Below, piece after piece: positions 52,440 through 58,530 of a stretch of DNA of 64,000 bases. Each line of letters opens with the position of its first letter. Within the stretch, counting starts at the first letter, position 1. The notes under the pieces are model-generated. The model was not told the DNA's origin. It made no database searches and worked only from the letters and a program-made list of their open reading frames with translations. The position numbers and the translations under genes were made by a program. The stretch covers positions 37,802 through 101,801 of the forward strand of contig DAOUJD010000057.1 in the NCBI GenBank assembly GCA_034423115.1. The letters run 5' to 3'. This stretch comes from Bin87 sp034423115. GTDB lineage: Bacteria; Chloroflexota; Dehalococcoidia; Lucifugimonadales; UBA3495.

Positions 52440-53087
52440 ATGCTGGCATTTCTGGGAGGAACCGGACCGGAAGGCAAGGGCCTGGCCCTGCGATTGGCGA
52501 TGGCGGGCGAATCGGTGGTCATCGGGTCGCGGGACGCAGGACGGGCGCAGGAGGCGGCGGACGAGTTGCTGGGATTGGCGCCGGGGAAAGCGATTTCGGG
52601 AGCGGTGAACGGGGATGCGGCGGAGCAGTCGGATGTAGTTTTTCTGACGATGCCTTACAACGGGATGTCGCCGACGATTGCCGGCGTGGGTGATGCATTG
52701 GCGGGGAAGATCGTGGTGACGGTGATCGCGCCGATGCGGTTTGAGCGCGGCGTGGGAGCGATTGCCGAGGAAGTGGAGGCGGGATCGGCGGCTGAGGAAG
52801 CACGGGATGCGGCGCCGGACGCGAAGGTCGTGGCCGCATTCCAGAACGTTTCGGCGGAGGAACTGCTAAAGCCGGGCGTTACGCTGGACGAAGACGTGGT
52901 GATCTGCGGAGACGATGCGGAGGCGAAGGATCGGGTCGTCGAGCTGACTCGCATGATCCCCAACCTGCGGCCAGTGGACGGGGGCGCGCTGTACAACGCG
53001 AAGTACGTGGAGCAGATTACTCCTCTGTTGGTGAACATCAACCGGATATACCGGACGCATTCGGGGGTGCGGATAACTGGAGTCTAG
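52440..53087 (+). CDS. npdG: NADPH-dependent F420 reductase
   Basis: A 215-residue F420H2:NADP oxidoreductase-like protein, passing hydride between coenzyme F420 and NADP. MLAFLGGTGPEGKGLALRLAMAGESVVIGSRD is the NADP-binding start with the family's GGTGPEGxGLA pattern. VFLTMPY, KVVAAFQNVSAEEL and the C-terminal YVEQITPLLVNINRIYRTHSGVRITG match Fno/NpdG. GGAGG is about 7 bases before the ATG at 52440; an in-frame TTG at 52425 is unlikely. It implies the host makes or uses F420, a trait of many Actinobacteria, archaea and some Chloroflexota. Confidence 0.93.
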   Translation: MLAFLGGTGPEGKGLALRLAMAGESVVIGSRDAGRAQEAADELLGLAPGKAISGAVNGDAAEQSDVVFLTMPYNGMSPTIAGVGDALAGKIVVTVIAPMRFERGVGAIAEEVEAGSAAEEARDAAPDAKVVAAFQNVSAEELLKPGVTLDEDVVICGDDAEAKDRVVELTRMIPNLRPVDGGALYNAKYVEQITPLLVNINRIYRTHSGVRITGV

Positions 53088-53236
53088 TAGCGACTTGATC
53101 ATGAACCGATTAAGGTTCAAACCGTAGGAGCGGCGCTATCCGAGACCAAAGACACGATATTGCGCACCCCGCAGATAAGAGACGTTGTGGATCCCGGCTC
53201 TGAACCGGAATGACGCGGTCTCGACGGATACGGCCT

Positions 53237-53390
53237 ATCAATCCCGAACGCCTACGCACCACTTTGACGCGGCAATAGCGGACACGATTAACCCACGCTG
53301 AACATTTCCCGGAGACTTTGGCGCAACAATAGGGAACACGACAATCAATCCGGAACACTTACCCACGACTTTGACACATTGACAGGAGGC
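53237..53390. repeat. Three imperfect ~53-bp tandem units in the leader of the jelly-roll gene
   Basis: Units start at about 53237, 53291 and 53344, each carrying GAAC-n-ACTTTGRC (ACTTTG at 53261, 53315, 53368). The first two also share RCAATAGSGRACACGA, and units 1 and 3 share ATCAATCCSGAACRCYTAC. The last unit runs into the RBS of the gene at 53397. Upstream, 53088-53236 shows nothing else recognisable. Confidence 0.6.
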
Positions 53391-53396
53391 AACAAG

Positions 53397-53921
53397 ATGC
53401 CACGAGCCACACTTGATTTGCAGAACGCCGGCGACCTGGCTGCCGTGAGCGGGCAGTGGAAATGCGCCAACGGTTTCGTACCGGGGGAGCCAAACGAGGG
53501 GGTAGTCAGCGAGGCGGAGGGTTCGCCGTGCCGGCTGCCGGACTTCGACGATTCGGGATGGGAGGCGTGCGACGACCTAGCCGCGTGGCGACGGCGTGGC
53601 GTGTCGTTCGTCTGGTACCGGATCAAGGCCACGCTGCCGGAAACGGTGAATGGCCGCTCGCTGGAAGGGGCGCGGTGCCTCTTTGAGTCGTGCATCGACG
53701 ACTACGGCGAGATCTGGATCAACGGGGAGTGCGACCGGGAGCGGGCGACGGTGCAAGGGTTCAACGTTCCGCAACGGGTGGTGGTGTCAGCGGAACCGCA
53801 GGCTGGCGACGAGGTTACGATCGCGATCCTAGCGATGAACGGGCCGCTGGCGGGACCGGGCGGTGCGGTGTTCGTGAGGTATGCCACGCTGGCGTTCGAG
53901 TGGCGGGAGTCGGGATATTAG
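53397..53921 (+). CDS. Galactose-binding-like jelly-roll protein (glycoside hydrolase 2-type sugar-binding fold)
   Basis: A 174-residue protein whose pattern (LPDFDDSGWEACDDL, then GVSFVWYRIKATLPE, LFESCIDDYGEIWINGE, VTIAILAMNGPLAGPGGAVF) matches the N-terminal beta-sandwich of family 2 glycosidases and related carbohydrate-binding modules. No catalytic barrel or signal peptide follows, so it is a stand-alone binding domain, possibly cytosolic. The ATG at 53397 has AGGAGG about 8 bases upstream. The leader contains the tandem repeats at 53237-53390. Ligand unknown. Confidence 0.7.
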   Translation: MPRATLDLQNAGDLAAVSGQWKCANGFVPGEPNEGVVSEAEGSPCRLPDFDDSGWEACDDLAAWRRRGVSFVWYRIKATLPETVNGRSLEGARCLFESCIDDYGEIWINGECDRERATVQGFNVPQRVVVSAEPQAGDEVTIAILAMNGPLAGPGGAVFVRYATLAFEWRESGY

Positions 53922-53945
53922 CATCGAGGAACCGAAATAACGGCG

Positions 53946-53969
53946 AGGGGCGAATAATTATTCGTCCCT
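53946..53969. repeat. GGGGCG-palindrome, copy 7
   Basis: AGGGGCGAATAA/TTATTCGTCCCT, 12-bp arms with one mismatch, no loop; 20 bases before copy 8, between convergent genes. Confidence 0.7.
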
Positions 53970-53989
53970 ACAACGGGTCCATCCGTACG

Positions 53990-54011
53990 GGGGCGGCGCA
54001 TGCGTCGCCCC
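53990..54011. repeat. GGGGCG-palindrome, copy 8
   Basis: GGGGCGGCGCA/TGCGTCGCCCC, 11-bp arms with one mismatch; paired with copy 7 in the 104-base convergent intergenic gap. Confidence 0.7.
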
Positions 54012-54025
54012 TACAATGTGGGATT

Positions 54026-54343
54026 TCAGGCTAGCCAGTCGTCCTCGTCATCGCTGGGGTCGGCGTCGCTTTCGTTAGCTACTACCTGTCCTGGGTTGTA
54101 GGCGTAGCCGCGGGCTTCCAACTCCGAGCGGATGGTGGGGGCGAAGTCGGTTGGTGTTTGGCTGGCCGGCAGGGTGATTTCGACCGCGCCACGGTCGGTG
54201 ACGCTGACCGCACCAGGGTCCTCGCGGGCCAAGTCCACGCTGACGGATTCGCGATGGATGGCGAAATCGTCGGTTACGGAGAATACGACGGCCATGTCTT
54301 CCATGGTGATGAGGATGAAGGTTTCTTCGTTGTCGGTGGACAT
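54026..54343 (-). CDS. Hypothetical protein
   Basis: A 105-residue acidic protein (ends DADPSDDEDDWLA) with an alternating hydrophobic N-terminus (ETFILITMEDMAVVFSVTDDF) and a terminal low-complexity acidic tail. No family is recognised, and there is no signal peptide or membrane segment. It reads in the same direction as the upstream thioredoxin-fold gene, 123 bases downstream of it, with a hairpin between them. Confidence 0.55.
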   Translation of the reverse strand: MSTDNEETFILITMEDMAVVFSVTDDFAIHRESVSVDLAREDPGAVSVTDRGAVEITLPASQTPTDFAPTIRSELEARGYAYNPGQVVANESDADPSDDEDDWLA

Positions 54344-54400
54344 TGGGTCGCAGAGGCCTCCTAGCGTGAGTTCAAGGGAGAAGTTCCACCCTCACCCTGA

Positions 54401-54430
54401 CCCTCTCCCATCAAGGAAGAGGGTTTTGTT
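54401..54430. repeat. CCCTCTCCC...AAGAGGG hairpin between two minus-strand genes
   Basis: CCCTCT (54401-54406) pairs with AGAGGG (54418-54423), followed by TTTTGTTTTG on the plus strand; preceded by the CCCTCACCCTGA tract. On the plus strand it looks like an intrinsic terminator, but both flanking genes are on the minus strand, so a REP-like dispersed element is more likely. Confidence 0.5.
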
Positions 54431-54466
54431 TTGCTCCTCTCGCGTCGAGGGGGAGTGGGATTTGGT

Positions 54467-55096
54467 TCAGTCTTCGGGGGGCCATTTGGTGCCGCCCTCG
54501 GCGGGGCGTTGCTGAGAGGGGCGGGCCATGCCGTCGGCGACGACCTGCTGGAATTCGTTGAGGATGACCGCGCCCCACTCGGCGGCCTTGCCGACGCGGT
54601 GAGCGGTGCGGCGGCCGCGGGCCTGCTGGCGGCTTTCGGCCTCGTCGGTAACGGAGGCGGCTGCTTGGGCGACCATCTCATCCATAGCGTCAATGGCAGG
54701 GACCAGGGACAGCGCGGTCTCGATGAAGCGGGCGATTTCTCCCATGTTTTTGTCGAATACGACGAACACGGGAACGGTGCCGGCGCGATGTTCAGGGAGG
54801 AAACTGTTGGTCAATTCCAGTTCGTCGTCGCGGTTGAAGACACTGAGGTTGATTTTGTCGCTGGCGTCGGCGAGCCGTAGGATGGCCGGCGTGGTGGACA
54901 TGGCGTCGCCGCACCAGTCTGAAGTGAAGACAGCCAAGTTGACGGGGTTGTCCAGCGAGTTGAAGTAATCGAGGACGTTATCGGGGATCTCGACGCCGTC
55001 GCGGATCTGGCAGAAGGGGTCTTTGTTGACCTTGATGATGTCGATGTACTGGTCGGTGGTCATACCCTGATTGAACTTGTCGGCGGTGAGTGACAT
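54467..55096 (-). CDS. Thioredoxin-fold protein with single-cysteine WCGD site
   Basis: A 209-residue thioredoxin-like protein: FNSLDNPVNLAVFTSDWCGDAMSTTPAILRLAD places the active-site position at WCGD (about residue 62), lacking the second cysteine of WCxxC. VPVFVVFDKNMGEIARF follows, with the cis-Pro segment (TVPVF). The C-terminal ~60 residues are a charged tail (RQQARGRRTAHRVG). AGGAGG is 6 bases before the ATG at 55096. A monothiol or bacilliredoxin/YtxJ-like role is possible. It has no linked partner. Confidence 0.78.
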   Translation of the reverse strand: MSLTADKFNQGMTTDQYIDIIKVNKDPFCQIRDGVEIPDNVLDYFNSLDNPVNLAVFTSDWCGDAMSTTPAILRLADASDKINLSVFNRDDELELTNSFLPEHRAGTVPVFVVFDKNMGEIARFIETALSLVPAIDAMDEMVAQAAASVTDEAESRQQARGRRTAHRVGKAAEWGAVILNEFQQVVADGMARPSQQRPAEGGTKWPPED

Positions 55097-55208
55097 GGTC
55101 GGGCCTCCTATGAGGGGTCGATAACGGCCGGGGATTGCGTCGGCTGCGACGGGTACGAGATTGCCACGCCACGCTCGCGATGACAAGGGCAGAGTCGGGC
55201 GCGCGCTT

Positions 55209-55238
55209 TTGCCGATTGAGTTGGGCCAGTGCTAGAAT
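55209..55238 (+). promoter_or_regulatory. Promoter for the DUF6941-like gene
   Basis: TTGCCG (55209-55214) and TGCTAGAAT (55230-55238; hexamer 55233-55238), 18-base spacer, 46 bases before the TTG start. Confidence 0.45.
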
Positions 55239-55284
55239 CGGGGAAAGATATTGCCCGTCGCGGGACGGGACGGGGAGCCACCCT

Positions 55285-55713
55285 TTGACTAGCGCTACTG
55301 ACCGCACCGGAGTGTACCTCAAATACGCCCTGTTCTGCCGCGAAACCGAGGAAGGCGACGGAGACAACCTTAGTTTCAAGGGGATCATTGACCTGGTGGA
55401 CATACCCCTGCCCGAAAACCCACCCAGCGACGACGGGCCGCGGGTATTGACCGAGGTGGACGCTCACCTGGCATTTTGCATCGCGGGGGCCAATGCGGGC
55501 AGCCACACGTTGGAAGTGACCATTAGGGCGCCAGGGGCGAGTCTCTCGAGCCCGCCGCCGCAAGAAGTGGAGTGGGAGGACGGGATTTTCTTCCAGCGTT
55601 GGATCAAGCCGTTCAGAATTCCGGTGACGCGGTTGGGGCGGCACGTGGCGGCGATTGCGTTTGACGGGATGCCGTTGGGGGAGGCGAGCTTTTTGGTGCG
55701 GCTGGCGCCGTGA
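55285..55713 (+). CDS. DUF6941-like hypothetical protein
   Basis: 142 residues. The opening VYLKYALFCRETEE...LSFKGIIDLVDIPLP, then LTEVDAHLAFCI, LEVTIRAPG and FRIPVTRLGRHVAAIAFDGMPL resembles the pattern of the DUF6941 group (a beta-sandwich of unknown role that starts with a conserved ALFC-like strand). The start is TTG at 55285 with GGGGAG about 7 bases upstream; a longer frame back to 55135 lacks homology. Family assignment is from memory of pattern, not a search. Confidence 0.55.
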   Translation: MTSATDRTGVYLKYALFCRETEEGDGDNLSFKGIIDLVDIPLPENPPSDDGPRVLTEVDAHLAFCIAGANAGSHTLEVTIRAPGASLSSPPPQEVEWEDGIFFQRWIKPFRIPVTRLGRHVAAIAFDGMPLGEASFLVRLAP

Positions 55714-55950
55714 GGCGGGCGATTTCCTGATAGATGAGGTGGGCAATGGACTGTGCGATTTCCAGCCTGTTCGCCCGCTCCGCCTGCATTTTGAATGGCA
55801 CCAAGGTGGACTAATATTTTGGGCTTGGCGTGCTAGTGTTCATCGGTGTTGGGGGGATGACCATGCTGCTTCATACCCTCAATAAGGACTGGAACGCGTC
55901 ATCCACCAAGCCGCCCGATGCCGGCTCCGGCTCGGAATAGAGGCGGGTTG

Positions 55951-56163
55951 ATGAACGTAATCCTAGCGAACATAGCGGTCTAGGGTTTGGGCTTTGCTTT
56001 GCTGAATGTTGTCATCACAGGCGAGAAGCACTGGTGAGACCCTGACAGACCCAAGCCAATCAGGGTTACCGTCATCGTTGGAAGCGCCATTCTAGGGCTT
56101 TACTCCTTTGGCATTGGGGGATTCGCCTTCGGCCTGCTGGTTGGCGGGGCGGGAAAGCGGTGA
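55951..56163 (+). pseudogene. Small membrane-protein gene with two in-frame stops
   Basis: From the ATG at 55951 the frame reads MNVILANIAV-stop(TAG)-GLGFALLNVVITGEKHW-stop(TGA)-DPDRPKPIRVTVIVGSAILG...GAGKR-TGA at 56161-56163, 71 codons. The text between stops is protein-like, with two hydrophobic segments and a loop of charged/proline residues. It is probably a decayed two-helix membrane protein, since sequencing errors would not typically give two substitutions to stop. The rest of 55714-56215 has no other gene. Confidence 0.5.
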
Positions 56164-56215
56164 TGCGGATGGTTGCTCTACCCACGCAATCAGTTACCGA
56201 ACTCAGAGGACTGAT

Positions 56216-58003
56216 ATGAAGTGGTTTATCGGCGGTCTGCTTTTTGGAATAGCCTTCGCTGGGATGTTTTTTATCGCTGCGCGGGTTCAGGAAAACACGC
56301 CGCGGGCCATCGCTCAGGGCGGCGTTCCCCCCGTCACCAACATCCAGGTCCGCAGCGGGTCCATTCTCGGCGAAGTGATAATTTCGTGGGACGCCGTGCC
56401 GCAAGCTACACACTATCGCATCGGCTATGTCAACATGGAGATCGATTACCATCTGGCCAAGGCCGGTTGCACGGGCGAATGGATTGACGCATTCGTCTAT
56501 GTTGATACGGACGTGCGAAACATCCCGGTTCGCAACGGACGTGCCGAATACACCATCCGGCACCTCGCTCCGGGCGCGCGACACGCCTTCACCGTGCTGA
56601 CCAGCAAAAACTTCATCGATAGCGGCGACGGCGGCAGCGTCAGCGGCGAGTTCTTCTGGCCCAGCAACCCCCGCTGGAAGTTCCTGGACGGGAGGAATAC
56701 CCTGCCGTCGGGTGTTGCTCTCCCTGCTGGCGAGTGTACCTCGATTGTGTCGCCCACCCCAACTAACGGGGATTATGACTCTGACGATGACGGGCTGATT
56801 GAAGTGTCCAACCTGGCACAGCTGAACGCCATGCGCTGGGATTTGGATGGCGACGGCTCCGCAAGAAACTCCGGCTATGCCCGGGCGTTCCCCAACGCCA
56901 CCCCAGACATGGGCTGTCCCAGCGAGGGTTGCGCCGGCTATGAACTGACCGCCAATCTGGACTTTGATACCAACGGCAGTGGTGATGCCGACGCGGGCGA
57001 TGTCTACTGGAATGGCGGCGACGGCTGGTTTCCCATTGGTGGTGGCGGCGGCTGGTTTTCCCCTGGCGACAACGACCTCATCTTCAACGCCACGTTCGAC
57101 GGCAATGGCTATACCATCTCCAACCTGTACATATATCGTCCGACGCAGGACCATGTTGGTCTCATTGGGGCCTTGGGCGAGCACAACAGGGTCGCCAACA
57201 TCGGATTAGCTGCTGTGAATGTATCCGGTGCCGGGTTCGTTGGCGGGTTGATTGGCTTCAGCCATAATAGCAACGTAATTGCCAATAGCTACGTTACTGG
57301 AACTGTGTCGGGAGATTTTTACGTCGGCGGCCTTATTGGAATGAACTTCATCACCAACAATAGGGTAGTTGACTGCCATTCGCATGCCATCGTGTCCGGG
57401 CGCGAACGCTCGGTTGGCGGCCTAATCGGCAGAAGTGGGGGGCGCATCTCCGGCAGTTACGCTACCGGGGATGTGTTCGGAGCCGGGGCAGATGATGTTG
57501 GTGGGTTGGTTGGGTATAATTCCTCGGACATAGTTGCCAGCTACGCCACCGGCAACGTGTTTGGTACTTACCGGGTCGGCGGATTGGCAGGCGCAAGCGC
57601 TACGGCCATCATCACGGACACTTACGCTACGGGCAATGTGCGGGGAATTAACGCGGGTGATGTGCTGGGAATAGAACATTTTGGAGTCGGCGGATTGGTT
57701 GGGTCTAACTTGGCAATAGTCAACAACAGTTACGCAATCGGCCGCGTATCTGGCGATGGAGACAAGGGAGGACTGGTAGGTCACAACGAGGGTGCAATTG
57801 CCGCCAGCTATTTTGATGTCCAGACGACCGGGCAGCCGGCAGAGGAGAACGGCGACGCCGGGCTGACTACCCTAGCGTTACAGGCGCCCACCAGCGCTAC
57901 TGGCATTTTTGCGGCCTGGAACCCATCCTGGTGGGACTTTGGCACATCCCGACAGTACCCGGTTCTAAAGTACGGCCGGCTGGACCCAGCGGCTCAGCGG
58001 TAG
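56216..58003 (+). CDS. Secreted GLUG-repeat protein with fibronectin-like domain
   Basis: 595 residues. An N-terminal signal/anchor (KWFIGGLLFGIAFAGMFFIAA, about 2-22) is followed by a fibronectin III-like domain (about 40-150; VTNIQVRSG...EVIISWDAVPQATHYRIGYV), a Cys/Asp-rich linker with a calcium-like DYDSDDDGLIEVSNLAQLNAMRWDLDGDGS region, and then about six GLUG units (GFVGGLIGFSHNSNVIANSYVTGTVSG, VGGLIGRSGGRISGSYATGDV and so on) to about 570. Exported; probably a surface adhesin or IgA-protease-like passenger, though no protease domain is seen. AGAGGA precedes the ATG at 56216. Confidence 0.85.
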   Translation: MKWFIGGLLFGIAFAGMFFIAARVQENTPRAIAQGGVPPVTNIQVRSGSILGEVIISWDAVPQATHYRIGYVNMEIDYHLAKAGCTGEWIDAFVYVDTDVRNIPVRNGRAEYTIRHLAPGARHAFTVLTSKNFIDSGDGGSVSGEFFWPSNPRWKFLDGRNTLPSGVALPAGECTSIVSPTPTNGDYDSDDDGLIEVSNLAQLNAMRWDLDGDGSARNSGYARAFPNATPDMGCPSEGCAGYELTANLDFDTNGSGDADAGDVYWNGGDGWFPIGGGGGWFSPGDNDLIFNATFDGNGYTISNLYIYRPTQDHVGLIGALGEHNRVANIGLAAVNVSGAGFVGGLIGFSHNSNVIANSYVTGTVSGDFYVGGLIGMNFITNNRVVDCHSHAIVSGRERSVGGLIGRSGGRISGSYATGDVFGAGADDVGGLVGYNSSDIVASYATGNVFGTYRVGGLAGASATAIITDTYATGNVRGINAGDVLGIEHFGVGGLVGSNLAIVNNSYAIGRVSGDGDKGGLVGHNEGAIAASYFDVQTTGQPAEENGDAGLTTLALQAPTSATGIFAAWNPSWWDFGTSRQYPVLKYGRLDPAAQR

Positions 58004-58044
58004 GTAAGCAAACAGAGTCAGCCAGGATGAATGAGGGAACCTAG

Positions 58045-58363
58045 TATACTTTGTGCGCCGAGGCGATACTGTCGCTATTCTGCTCTGCGGCGGCGAAAAT
58101 GACAGCCAGCAACGCGACATTACACTTGCCAAACGGATTGCGGGCAATGGAGGTAGTCTGTGACAGAAACTTTCACCTGATGGAACCCGCTGAACCAACT
58201 GCAAACCCATAAGGATTTTTGGCTGTACCTGGAAGCGTGCGCCGAGGAGGACCCCGGTGATGGCACTCCGATTCGCAACTCTTTACGGGACATCGCTCGG
58301 GCTGCAGAAGCGTTACCCTGGTTGAATGATTCGGTGATGGAAGCGGCCGAATTCGCGCCATAG
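58045..58363 (+). pseudogene. Possible broken small gene downstream of a TATACT promoter
   Basis: TATACT at 58045-58050 precedes an ATG at 58099 that opens a 37-codon frame (MTASNATLHLPNGLRAMEVV...), and an overlapping frame from 58181 reads LNQLQTHKDFWLYLEACAEEDPGDGTPIRNSL...VMEAAEFAP and stops at 58363. A one-base change near 58185 would join them (...MEP-LNQ...). The second part looks like real protein but has no start. The rest of 58004-58530 holds no gene. Confidence 0.4.
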
Positions 58364-58473
58364 CAATAGCCCGTCTCGAAGCATCCGAGCATGGCACAGT
58401 TGAACTGGAGAAATTCTTCGAGGGATGAGATACGGCGGATCGATAGTAGCCTGAATGCGCTGCGTCGATGCAA

Positions 58474-58500
58474 CAGGGGCGGGAATGAATCCCGCCCCTG
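58474..58500. repeat. GGGGCG-palindrome, copy 9
   Basis: CAGGGGCGGGA-ATGAA-TCCCGCCCCTG, perfect 11-bp arms, 30 bases beyond the stop of the molybdenum hydroxylase gene (minus strand). Confidence 0.8.
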
Positions 58501-58530
58501 CGTTTGTTGGGTGGTCCGTGAGACGGTTGG

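Noticed and set aside
54401..54430. Hairpin plus T-run as an intrinsic terminator.
   Set aside because: It would terminate plus-strand transcription, but no plus-strand gene lies immediately upstream; kept as a repeat element instead.
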